A stretch of DNA of 36,329 bases, taken from positions 1 to 36,329 of the forward strand of contig CANQVU010000011.1 in the NCBI GenBank assembly GCA_947627415.1. Reading direction: 5' to 3'. The notes beneath the pieces were generated by a model that worked only from the letters and a program-made list of their open reading frames with translations, searched no databases and had not been told where the DNA came from. Numbering within the stretch: position 1 is the stretch's first letter; each line of letters begins with the position of its first letter. Source of the stretch: an uncultured Clostridia bacterium (GTDB taxonomy: Bacteria > Bacillota > Clostridia > TANB77 > CAG-508). This document shows positions 8,391 to 16,458 of this stretch, in pieces. Made by a program: the position numbers and the translations under genes.

Positions 8391-11195
8391 ATGAAGAAAA
8401 AGATGTCATTAATGCTAGCAGTAATTTTAATATTACAAATAATGTTGCCAATGCTAACTGTAATATGGGAAAATGCATTAACATTAAATTCTATAGCAAA
8501 AGAAGATTTAGTAACAATACAGTTTAAAGATGTTAATATGTATAATAAAATAGTTGAAGAATTAACTGAAACAGGATGGTATAATTCACTATCAAATAAC
8601 GATATAAACCTTACAATTAGTATGACACAAAGTGATATTGATAAAGTAAAATATTTAGAGTTAAATAATTATTGCAACTTTGAAGGCGGAAATTTAACTG
8701 ATACACCTATAACAGATATATCAGGAATAGAAAATTTTAGAAATTTGGAACAACTAGAAATAATAAATAACAGTAGAGAAAAAGAAGGACTTACTAATAT
8801 TAACAATTTGCAATATTTAACAAAATTGCAGAAATTGAATTTGTATGGTAATTGTATTAGTGATATTAGTGCATTAAAGGGACTAACAGATCTTAAGTGT
8901 TTATTATTAAATAACAATGAAATTACTAATATAGATGCATTATCATCAATAATAAATTTAGAAGAACTGACTTTAAATGATAATAATATTAGTGATATTA
9001 CTTCAATACAATCATTAACTAGTTTATATAGATTAGAATTAAATGATAATAACATTACTAATATTGAAGCAATAAAGGATCTAACAGGATTATATATGTT
9101 AGATTTAAGAAGTAATGATATTACAGATATCAGTAGTTTATCTAATTTGACTAACTTAGGATTAAAATTTTTTGGAAGTTTGGATTTAAGTTATAATAAT
9201 ATAAGTGATATATCACCTATAGAAAACTTAGTAAATTTAGAAACATTATCTTTAGCTGGAAATAAGATTAAAGATATAAGAGTATTATCTAATTTAGTAA
9301 ACTTAAAATATTTAGATTTAAATGGAAATCAAATTGATGATATAAGTACATTATTTAAATTAGATAATTTAAAATATCCAAATGAAGTTGTTGGGTCACA
9401 AAAAATAACATTATCGACAAATAGAAATGAAGGGATAGTATTACCAATTATTTTCTTACAATTAAGAGGTAAGATAAACCCTAAATATTGCATTTACGAA
9501 GATAATTTTAAATTGGACAATTGTATATTAAATGAAGATAAAACAAAAGTTAATATTATAGACGATACGAAAGATGCTAGTGTAAGCTTAACAAATGGTA
9601 GATTTACTTGTGAATTAATTGTAAAAAAACAAAAACCTATACAAGAACCAAAAACAGAATTTGTAATAGGAAGAGATAACAATTCTTTTACACATACTAG
9701 TTCATCAAATTTTAATTCAGCAGGTTTTATAGGAGTAACAAATTACCAAATACCACAGAAATATTTTGATGCAATAACTAAAAATTCAACAGACGGACAA
9801 AAAGATGCAGTAATAGCAAGAGAACATGAGGGTTGGAATGGTTCTTGCTATGGAATAGCAGCGATGATGGGATTAGCATATTATAATAGAATAGATTTAG
9901 AGGATATACAACCAGGTGTAACAGATTTTTTTGAATTAGATTACCCATACAAACAAGAAAAATTATTAAACTTGATACAAAGCTATTATTTGATGCAGGT
10001 TTCAGGAGAAAAGGTAGATTATCAATATATGAAACCATTTCTATTTGGGTTAATAAAAGATTCTGATAATGATTATGATAATCTAAATAGTTTTTTAGAA
10101 GATTTAGTAAGTACTACAAAACAAGAAATTGTTCAATTAGGATATGGAAATTCTAAAGGAGGACATGAAATCTTAGCATGTGGTTCTGAACAGTTAGAGG
10201 ACGGAACATATAGAATTAAATTATATGATATGAATTCAGTAAGAGATGATAATAGCGGACAGTTCAAATATATGACGATTAATAGTGATTTTAGTGAATT
10301 TACTATTGAAAATGCTTTAGAAGGTAAACCAATGAATAATAAAAACTATAGATATATAAGATTTAGAAGATTTAGCGATTATAAAATAATTACTGAAGAT
10401 AATAATGAATTAATTATGAAGTCATCAGCAGAACAGAAAGAAAATGAATTAGTGCTATTATTTAATGCAGCTTCTAACTTTACAATCAAAAATAGTGAAA
10501 ATGAAACATTAACATATAATGGAGAGAATCTATCTGGAAATATGGAAGTAAGAGATGTTAATTTTGTAGCGAATGGAGAAGATAATCAAGAAATAATTCT
10601 TAAAGTACCATATAGTGAAGAACTAATATATGAAGAAGAAGGGGAACAAACAAATATATCAATTTATGATAATGATAATTATATGTCAGTAGAAGGAAGT
10701 AATATCAATAATGCAGTAATAGACTTAGATGAAGACATAAAAGTTAAAGGAGAAGAGTGTAAAGCAAAAGTTCAAATAGATAATAAAAATGGTGGCCTTT
10801 ATGAAATTAATGCAGAGGTACAAAACGAAGTAGAAGTAAGAAGACAAAGTGACAATATAAAAGTAAGCTCAGATGAAAAGATAGAAAATGTAACCGTAAA
10901 TGAATTAACGGTAGAAGAGGAAAATGAACTAGTAAATTCAATAGAGGCAAAGAATGTAAATATAGATGAGAATGGAAATGTAACATCATATGATGAAGTG
11001 CTAAAAGGTGATACAAACGGAGATGGTAAGGTAGATTTCAAAGACATATTAGCAATAAATAAACACAGACTAAATAAAGCAAAATTAACTGGAATATATT
11101 TAGAAGCAGGAGATGTAAATGGAGATGGCAAAGTAGATTTTAAAGATATATTACAAATTAACAAATACAGATTAGGGAAAATAAGTAAATTGTAG
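8391..11195 (+). CDS. Secreted LRR protein with papain-like cysteine protease domain and dockerin
   Basis: A 934-residue exported protein, starting 23 bp after the previous stop behind AAAGGTGG and probably in one transcript with it. Residues 1-32 are the shared signal peptide. About 85-330 are internalin-type leucine-rich repeats of about 22 residues (L..L.L..N.ISDI). About 420-660 carry a papain-fold pattern: Cys near 486 in WNGSCYGIAAM, His near 592 in GGHEILACG and Asp/Asn near 612 in LYDMNS. An Asx/Glu-rich linker follows, then a type I dockerin (GDTNGDGKVDFKD, GDVNGDGKVDFKD). The layout suggests a surface-displayed peptidase guided by a binding domain, attached through cohesin. Proteolytic activity is inferred from the triad-like motifs. 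Confidence 0.85.
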   Translation: MKKKMSLMLAVILILQIMLPMLTVIWENALTLNSIAKEDLVTIQFKDVNMYNKIVEELTETGWYNSLSNNDINLTISMTQSDIDKVKYLELNNYCNFEGGNLTDTPITDISGIENFRNLEQLEIINNSREKEGLTNINNLQYLTKLQKLNLYGNCISDISALKGLTDLKCLLLNNNEITNIDALSSIINLEELTLNDNNISDITSIQSLTSLYRLELNDNNITNIEAIKDLTGLYMLDLRSNDITDISSLSNLTNLGLKFFGSLDLSYNNISDISPIENLVNLETLSLAGNKIKDIRVLSNLVNLKYLDLNGNQIDDISTLFKLDNLKYPNEVVGSQKITLSTNRNEGIVLPIIFLQLRGKINPKYCIYEDNFKLDNCILNEDKTKVNIIDDTKDASVSLTNGRFTCELIVKKQKPIQEPKTEFVIGRDNNSFTHTSSSNFNSAGFIGVTNYQIPQKYFDAITKNSTDGQKDAVIAREHEGWNGSCYGIAAMMGLAYYNRIDLEDIQPGVTDFFELDYPYKQEKLLNLIQSYYLMQVSGEKVDYQYMKPFLFGLIKDSDNDYDNLNSFLEDLVSTTKQEIVQLGYGNSKGGHEILACGSEQLEDGTYRIKLYDMNSVRDDNSGQFKYMTINSDFSEFTIENALEGKPMNNKNYRYIRFRRFSDYKIITEDNNELIMKSSAEQKENELVLLFNAASNFTIKNSENETLTYNGENLSGNMEVRDVNFVANGEDNQEIILKVPYSEELIYEEEGEQTNISIYDNDNYMSVEGSNINNAVIDLDEDIKVKGEECKAKVQIDNKNGGLYEINAEVQNEVEVRRQSDNIKVSSDEKIENVTVNELTVEEENELVNSIEAKNVNIDENGNVTSYDEVLKGDTNGDGKVDFKDILAINKHRLNKAKLTGIYLEAGDVNGDGKVDFKDILQINKYRLGKISKL

Positions 11196-11298
11196 ACAAA
11201 AAGAGTTGTTTACAATTCACAAAAATGTGAAAATATCACGAAGATCTTATAATCTTGAATACACAAAGACATACAGATTAATTAATATATATGCAAAC
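11196..11298. other. Intergenic stretch before the third dockerin gene
   Basis: With the repeats to 11491 this is a gene-free gap of about 296 bp. The first part is AT-rich and holds no clear promoter or terminator. A 62-codon frame starting TTG 11206 only runs through palindromic repeats and is not credible as a gene. Confidence 0.5.
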
Positions 11299-11601
11299 AT
11301 TGTAGGGGTCGCCGCCCTCGGCGACCCGAACAAAACAACCAACAAATCACAATGCAAATGCTGTAGGGGCGGGCCTTATGTCCGCCCGGCATAAAACCAG
11401 CAACATTTCTTGGACTGTGAGGAATGACCGTAACAGATATTTCCCTCTCAAACCTTAAAAGAAAAACAAAAGAACGAAAGGTGGAAAACCAATGAAGAAA
11501 AAGATGTCATTAATGCTAGCAGTAATTTTAATATTACAAATAATGTTGCCAATGCTAACTGTAATATGGGAAAATGCATTAACATTAAAATCGGTAGCAC
11601 A
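11299..11601 (+). repeat. Near-identical 300-bp duplication, copy 2 (partner 6707-7009)
   Basis: Same block as at 6707-7009, gap-free alignment with about five substitutions, including the palindromic pair, the leader and the signal-peptide codons. Confidence 0.9.
11301..11389. repeat. Pair of GC-rich palindromic repeat units (TGTAGGGG family), copy 2
   Basis: Equivalent to 6709-6797. The second unit here has TCCGCCC where the first copy has TCCACCC, which improves pairing of its stem. Confidence 0.8.
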
Positions 11602-13645
11602 AGATAATTTAGTAGAGATACAATTTCAAGATGAGAATATGTATAGTGCAATGGTAAAAGCATTAGGAGATAAAGTGACAGAAAAAGATGAAGCAAATAT
11701 GACAATAAAAATGACACAAGCAAATATAGATAGTGTAACAAGCTTAAGTATATGCAGTAACTATGTAATGGAAAATATAACAGGAATAGAAAGTTTTACA
11801 AATTTGACAGATTTAAACTTGGGGTACAATAAAATTAGTGATATTAGTGCACTATCAGAATTAACAAATTTAAAAGAATTAGATTTACAAAGAAACAAGA
11901 TTACTGATATTAGTGCATTATCAGAGTTAACTAATTTAACTAGTTTGAATTTAAGCCATAATGAAATTAATGACATTAATGCATTATCAAAATTAATAAA
12001 ATTAACTAATTTAGATTTATGTGATAATAAAATTAGTGATATTAGCATATTGTCTAATTTAATAGACTTGACAAAATTAGGTATTTCATATAATGAGATT
12101 GATAATATTACACCATTATCTGGATTAACAAAACTGACTTATTTAGCTTCAAAAAGTAATAAAATAAATGATATTAGTATATTGACCCAATTAATAGATT
12201 TAGAATATTTAGATTTAAGTTATAACAATAGAATTGATGATATTACTGTATTGAACGAGTTAATCAATTTAAAAGAATTAAATTTAAATTATAATAATAT
12301 TGATGATATTAGTTCATTAACGGATTTAATATCTTTAGAATATTTATATTTGGATTTTAATAAAATTAGTGATATTAGTGCACTATCAAAATTAACAAAT
12401 TTAAAAGAATTAGATTTAGATGCCAATGAAATTAGTAATATTAGCCCATTGGAAAACCTATCTAATTTAATAAAATTATATTTAATGGGTAATAAAATTA
12501 ACGATATTACTGTATTAGAAAATATGAAAGATTTATCATATTTAAATCTAGAAAATAATAATATTGATAATATTAATTCTTTGTCAAAATTAACAAAATT
12601 AGAATATTTAACTGTATACGAAAATAATATTAGCGATATTAGTCCATTAGAAGGATTAACTAATTTAATAGGATTAAGTTTAGGAAATAATAAAATTACT
12701 GATATAAATTGTGTTAAAAACTTAATTAATTTAGAAGAATTATTTGTACCTGAATGTGAGATAACAAATGCAGAAGCAATTAGTAATTTGTACAAGTTAA
12801 AATCTTTAAATATAAGTGGAAACAAAATATCTGATATTAGTTGCTTTGATAAGCTAGCTAATCTAGAAGAAATATGTATAGGAAATAACTATATTAATGA
12901 TATTAATGTTATTGATAAATTAAAATGTGATTTTAAAGAAACGAGCTGGTATAGACCGAGTGGTTTAGGAAAAGTAGGGCGTGGTATGAGTAACATTCAA
13001 GAATTAACAACAACAGCAATAGAAGGACAAACAAGGGAAATAGAATTACCACCAATATTTATACAAGCAAAGGATGAAAACAGTAAAGCCTATACAGAAG
13101 AAGAGTTTACATTAAAAAATTGTACATTAAGTGATGATGGAACAAAAGTCACATTAAATGAGGGAGTGCAAGAGGCAAGTATAAAAATAAATGGTGGAAA
13201 ACTTAGTGATTCAACTCTTACAATTACAGTATTACCAATAACATTAACATCAGAAACATATACAGTAGAAGAAACAAGAGTAAGAAAATTACAACCAGAA
13301 ACAACTGCAGAGGAATTTAAAGAAAATATAGAAACAAATGCAGATATAATAGAAGTATATAACAGTAAAGGAGAGAAATTAGAAGAAACTGATACAATAG
13401 AAACAGGGGCAGTTTTAAAGCTAAACAATATAAAAAGTTATACATTAATAGTATTGGGAGATGTAAACGAAGATAGTAAAGCAGACTTCAAAGATATACT
13501 ATTAATAAACAAACATAGATTAGACAAAGTGAAACTAGAAGAACCATATTTAACAGCAGGAGATGTAAATGGAGATGGCAAAGTAGATTTTAAAGATATA
13601 TTACAAATTAACAAATACAGATTAGGAAAAATAAATAGTCTATAA
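11492..13645 (+). CDS. Secreted internalin-like LRR protein with dockerin
   Basis: A 717-residue exported protein with the shared 32-residue signal peptide and AAAGGTGG binding site. About residues 80-490 are close to nineteen tandem internalin-type leucine-rich repeats of 22 residues (ISALSELTNLKELDLQRNKI pattern), giving a long curved binding surface. An adaptor-like region follows (PIFIQAKDENSK, FTLKNC, VTLNEGVQEASIKINGG), then a linker and a type I dockerin at about 655-717. The first calcium loop is GDVNEDSKADFKD, with Ser at the usual Gly position; the second, GDVNGDGKVDFKD, is canonical. No enzyme domain is visible, so a binding or adhesion role is likely. The partner is unknown. The dockerin 3' DNA is almost identical to that of the previous gene. 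Confidence 0.87.
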   Translation: MKKKMSLMLAVILILQIMLPMLTVIWENALTLKSVAQDNLVEIQFQDENMYSAMVKALGDKVTEKDEANMTIKMTQANIDSVTSLSICSNYVMENITGIESFTNLTDLNLGYNKISDISALSELTNLKELDLQRNKITDISALSELTNLTSLNLSHNEINDINALSKLIKLTNLDLCDNKISDISILSNLIDLTKLGISYNEIDNITPLSGLTKLTYLASKSNKINDISILTQLIDLEYLDLSYNNRIDDITVLNELINLKELNLNYNNIDDISSLTDLISLEYLYLDFNKISDISALSKLTNLKELDLDANEISNISPLENLSNLIKLYLMGNKINDITVLENMKDLSYLNLENNNIDNINSLSKLTKLEYLTVYENNISDISPLEGLTNLIGLSLGNNKITDINCVKNLINLEELFVPECEITNAEAISNLYKLKSLNISGNKISDISCFDKLANLEEICIGNNYINDINVIDKLKCDFKETSWYRPSGLGKVGRGMSNIQELTTTAIEGQTREIELPPIFIQAKDENSKAYTEEEFTLKNCTLSDDGTKVTLNEGVQEASIKINGGKLSDSTLTITVLPITLTSETYTVEETRVRKLQPETTAEEFKENIETNADIIEVYNSKGEKLEETDTIETGAVLKLNNIKSYTLIVLGDVNEDSKADFKDILLINKHRLDKVKLEEPYLTAGDVNGDGKVDFKDILQINKYRLGKINSL

Positions 13646-13677
13646 TATTACAATTATATTACATTTAAAATAAATAC

Positions 13678-13706
13678 TTGTTTTTATTATAGTGAAAAAG
13701 TATAAT
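13678..13706 (+). promoter_or_regulatory. Sigma-A promoter of the cohesin gene
   Basis: TTGTTT at 13678-13683, a 17-bp spacer and TATAAT at 13701-13706, so the anchoring protein can be expressed separately from the dockerin proteins. Confidence 0.6.
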
Positions 13707-13741
13707 AAAAGTATAAAGTGTTAAATTTAGGAGGAAAACAA

Positions 13742-14452
13742 ATGAAAAAACGAATAATAGCAATTTTATCGATTATATTTCTTATATTAGGAATAATGCT
13801 TTCAATATATGCAGCAGATTATGCTGGAGGTGAAACGTCAGCAACTGGTGTATTAATAATGACAGATGCGACAGAAGTAAATCCGGGAGATACATTCACA
13901 GTAACGGTTTCAGCAAATTGTGAAGATGGAATTAATGGCTTAACAGGTAATTTAAACTATGATGCAAATCAGTTAGAGTTAGTTTCAGCAAAAGCAGCAG
14001 ATACTGAAAAATGGTCTAGCTTGGGACAGAATTCAGAAGGAAGTGTTGAAATAGCGATTATTGCTAATACAGCTGATATAAAATCAGGAGATATATTTAA
14101 AGTAACATTTAAAGTAAAAGAAAGTGTTGAGATAGGAACTACTATAAAAGTAACTCCATCAGATATAGTATTAGATACTTTATCAGAAACAGATTCTGAA
14201 TATAAAGCAAATTTAAGTGCTATAGAAATTAAAGTTAAAGGAAAAGAAGCTAATAAGCCAAATCAAACAGATAATACAACAAAAGAAAATGAAATAAAAT
14301 ACGAAAACATTGTAGAAAAAAATGCTGCAAAATCAACAGCAAAAACAATGCCTTACACAGGAACAAATATGTTAACACTAATGCTTGTATTTGGTGTAGG
14401 AATAATATCTGTAATTTTATATGTTCAATATAGAAGATATAAAGATATATAA
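13742..14452 (+). CDS. Sortase-anchored cohesin-domain surface protein
   Basis: A 236-residue surface protein. The start is ATG 13742 behind GGAGG, not the in-frame TTG at 13718. A signal peptide covers residues 1 to about 24 (KKR, hydrophobic core, ending SIYAA). About 33-158 form one cohesin domain (TEVNPGDTFTVTVSANC, GLTGNLNYDANQLELVSA, GDIFKVTFKVKE, IKVTPSDIVLD). A Lys/Asn/Thr-rich wall-spanning linker precedes MPYTG, a hydrophobic helix and a basic RRYKD tail: a sortase signal with Met in place of the first Leu. Cohesins bind dockerins tightly with calcium; the three dockerin proteins just upstream are the obvious clients. A single-cohesin anchor implies display of one client at a time rather than a large cellulosome. 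The pairing is inferred from family and position. Confidence 0.88.
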   Translation: MKKRIIAILSIIFLILGIMLSIYAADYAGGETSATGVLIMTDATEVNPGDTFTVTVSANCEDGINGLTGNLNYDANQLELVSAKAADTEKWSSLGQNSEGSVEIAIIANTADIKSGDIFKVTFKVKESVEIGTTIKVTPSDIVLDTLSETDSEYKANLSAIEIKVKGKEANKPNQTDNTTKENEIKYENIVEKNAAKSTAKTMPYTGTNMLTLMLVFGVGIISVILYVQYRRYKDI

Positions 14453-14471
14453 ATAAAAAGTATATAAAAAG

Positions 14472-14503
14472 TAAGAGATGGATATTTTGAATACCCATCT
14501 CTT
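14472..14503. terminator. Bidirectional terminator between the cohesin gene and lemA
   Basis: TAAGAGATGG against CCATCTCTTA around a 12-nt loop that can extend the pairing, followed by AAAATTTTCT. It lies between two convergent genes and can serve both. Confidence 0.75.
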
Positions 14504-14513
14504 AAAATTTTCT

Positions 14514-15065
14514 CTATTTATCAAAATCTACTTTAACATTTTTTCTAGCTTCTTCACTTTCTGCTTTAAACAATTCTTCTGGTTTAAAATTAAACATAGA
14601 AGCTATTATGTTAGAAGGAACAACTTCTAATTTTGTGTTATACATTGTAACACTGTCATTATAGAATTGTCTTGAGAATGATATTTTATTTTCTGTATTT
14701 TGTAATTCTTGTTGTAATTCAGAAAAGTTTTGATTTGCTTTCAAATCTGGATAATTCTCGGAAACTGCCATAATTGTTTTTAAAGCTCCTGAAAGTTCAT
14801 TGTTAAGATTTGCTTTCTCTGCAACAGAAGAAGCACCGGCCCATGATGTTCTAAGTTCTGCAACTTTTGTTAAAACTTCATCTTCATGTTTCATATAAGC
14901 TTTTACTGTTTCTACTAAATTTGGAATTAAGTCAAATCTTCTTTGTAATTGAACATCAATTTGACTCCATGAATTTCTTACTTTTTGTCTTAATCTAACT
15001 AAATTATTGTACATACTAATTACAACTAAAATTAATAATACAATAATAATTAATGCTATCCACAT
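14514..15065 (-). CDS. lemA: LemA family protein
   Basis: A 183-residue protein of usual LemA length: an N-terminal membrane helix (residues 2-18, IALIIIVLLILVVIS), a short segment, then a long helical cytoplasmic part with the family signature (YNNLVRLRQKVRNSWSQIDV, RRFDLIPNLVETVKAY, ENYPDLKANQNF, RQFYNDSVTMYN). The start ATG follows AGGAGGT by eight bases. LemA proteins are widespread and their function is poorly defined, with proposed links to envelope stress and to small membrane zinc-metallopeptidase partners; no such partner lies next to it here. Monocistronic by context. Confidence 0.93.
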   Translation of the reverse strand: MWIALIIIVLLILVVISMYNNLVRLRQKVRNSWSQIDVQLQRRFDLIPNLVETVKAYMKHEDEVLTKVAELRTSWAGASSVAEKANLNNELSGALKTIMAVSENYPDLKANQNFSELQQELQNTENKISFSRQFYNDSVTMYNTKLEVVPSNIIASMFNFKPEELFKAESEEARKNVKVDFDK

Positions 15066-15229
15066 ACTATTAACCTCCTATATATTTGTTTTATATAAGT
15101 ATTATATCACAGCAAAAAAACTATAGCAATAAATTATAAAGTAAATCTATATATTTAAGATAATAGGAATATTTTGGTACAAGCAGCATATAATAAATTA
15201 AGGGATATTTTAAGAAAATTATTCCAAAT

Positions 15230-15258
15230 TTGACAAAACTTTCTATAAATGCTATAAT
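15230..15258 (+). promoter_or_regulatory. Perfect consensus sigma-A promoter of the Rpf/YabE-like gene
   Basis: TTGACA at 15230-15235, exactly 17 bp, then TATAAT at 15253-15258, with AAGGAGG and the start at 15286 shortly after. A short leader leaves no room for a riboswitch. Confidence 0.8.
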
Positions 15259-15285
15259 ATAAAAGATCGCTTGAAGGAGGGATTT

Positions 15286-16224
15286 ATGAAAAAAGTAAAA
15301 AATACATCTATATCTTACAGAAAAGTCATAGCAATAAGTGTAGTTTTTATATTAATTTTAGGAATATCAGTAATTGCTGGAAATGCAAAACTTAACAACG
15401 TTAAAATTAAATTTTCAAATAATCATGAAATTACAGTTTTAACATCAAAAACAAAAATATCAGAAATATTAGAGGAAAATCATATAATGTTATCGTCAGA
15501 TGAAACAGTAATACCAAGTGCAGAAGAAGAGATAACAGATACAAATACAATTGTAATTACAAAAGTAGGAAATGAGCCTACAAAAATAGCTGAGGTATCA
15601 GAAGAAGAGTTAGATAATAATATAGAAGAAATTACTGAAAATTATTCAAATATCACAGAAGAAATTATTACTGTAGAAGAAGAAATACCATTTGAAACAA
15701 TAACAAAAGATGTATCTAATGGAAGTGAAAAAACAAATAGAGTAATACAAGAAGGAAAAAATGGTATTAAAGAAGTTACTTATAAAGTAAAATATAAAGA
15801 TGAAAAAGAAATTGAAAGAATAGAATTATCATCTAAAGTAATTAAAGAACCAGTAAATAAAATAGTTCAAATTCAAACAAAAGTAACATCAAGGAGTGGT
15901 GGAAGACTTGGAAGTGGATCTGCCTTAGTATACCAGCAGTATGCAGCAACAGTATGTCGTTCTTATGGTTGGTCAGAAACAGATGTTGAATGTTTAATTA
16001 GTTTATGGAACAAAGAAAGTGGATGGAATCCATATGCATATAATGCATCATCAGGAGCATATGGTATACCACAAGCATTGCCAGGATCTAAAATGGCATC
16101 AAAAGGATCTGATTACCAGACAAATTATCAAACGCAAATAAATTGGGGATTAAGTTATATTAGTTCTAGGTACGGTAATCCTCAGACTGCATGGGGACAT
16201 TGGTTATCAACAGGATGGTATTAA
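15286..16224 (+). CDS. YabE/Rpf-like wall lytic protein (DUF348, G5, lysozyme-like)
   Basis: A 312-residue exported protein, start ATG 15286 behind GAAGGAGG (an in-frame TTG at 15271 lies before the binding site). A membrane or signal segment at about 10-30 is followed by a DUF348 domain (KIKFSNNHEITVLTSKTKIS), a second acidic stretch, a G5 domain (EEIPFETITKDVSNGSEKTN, GIKEVTYKVKY) and a C-terminal transglycosylase-type lysozyme fold of about 85 residues. The probable catalytic residue is E244 in LWNKESGWNPYAYN, followed by GAYGIPQALPGSKMA. The order resembles YabE/resuscitation-promoting proteins that cleave the glycan strand during growth or revival; the C-terminal type differs from the 3D domain of Bacillus YabE. 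The consensus promoter suggests high expression. Confidence 0.88.
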   Translation: MKKVKNTSISYRKVIAISVVFILILGISVIAGNAKLNNVKIKFSNNHEITVLTSKTKISEILEENHIMLSSDETVIPSAEEEITDTNTIVITKVGNEPTKIAEVSEEELDNNIEEITENYSNITEEIITVEEEIPFETITKDVSNGSEKTNRVIQEGKNGIKEVTYKVKYKDEKEIERIELSSKVIKEPVNKIVQIQTKVTSRSGGRLGSGSALVYQQYAATVCRSYGWSETDVECLISLWNKESGWNPYAYNASSGAYGIPQALPGSKMASKGSDYQTNYQTQINWGLSYISSRYGNPQTAWGHWLSTGWY

Positions 16225-16259
16225 AATAGATTAAATATATGAAAATTATTGAGTAAATA

Positions 16260-16299
16260 AAAGCAAGACAAAGGGGTAAAGCCTATTTTGTCTTGCTTT
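16260..16299 (+). terminator. Intrinsic terminator after the Rpf/YabE-like gene
   Basis: AAAGCAAGACAAA against TTTGTCTTGCTTT, a 14-nt loop, then a CT/T-rich tail. A 13-bp perfect stem. Confidence 0.88.
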
Positions 16300-16310
16300 C
16301 ACTCTTTTCT

Positions 16311-16391
16311 TTTTTTTCTTTTTTTGGACGGACTAGATTTGGTCTTTTTTCAAAAAAGACCAAATCTAGTCCGTCCAAAAAAAGAAAAAAA
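16311..16391. repeat. 81-nt near-perfect palindrome (40-bp arms)
   Basis: Arms 16311-16350 and 16352-16391 are perfect reverse complements around a single C at 16351. The inner part pairs GGACGGACTAGATTTGGTC, flanked by long T- and A-runs. It lies just after a normal terminator, so termination alone does not explain it. Confidence 0.9.
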
Positions 16392-16458
16392 GATTCCCAT
16401 TGTAAAAAGGCTATATATATGATATAAATAAATTATTAATTATATAAGGAAGGTTTTA

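Noticed and set aside
10799..11164. Long minus-strand frames within the dockerin genes and elsewhere
   Set aside because: They are shadows of AT-rich coding sequence on the other strand, with no binding sites and low-complexity Leu/Ser/Phe composition.
11206..11394. 62-codon frame between the second and third dockerin genes
   Set aside because: TTG start without binding site; it is mostly translated palindromic repeat.
11800..12940. Tandem DNA repeats resembling a CRISPR array
   Set aside because: The periodic 66-bp pattern is the coding sequence of leucine-rich repeats, with an open frame and diverged units.
15066..15285. Possible c-di-AMP riboswitch before the wall lytic gene
   Set aside because: A consensus promoter lies only about 30 bases before the start, leaving no space for a riboswitch, and no matching structure was seen upstream.
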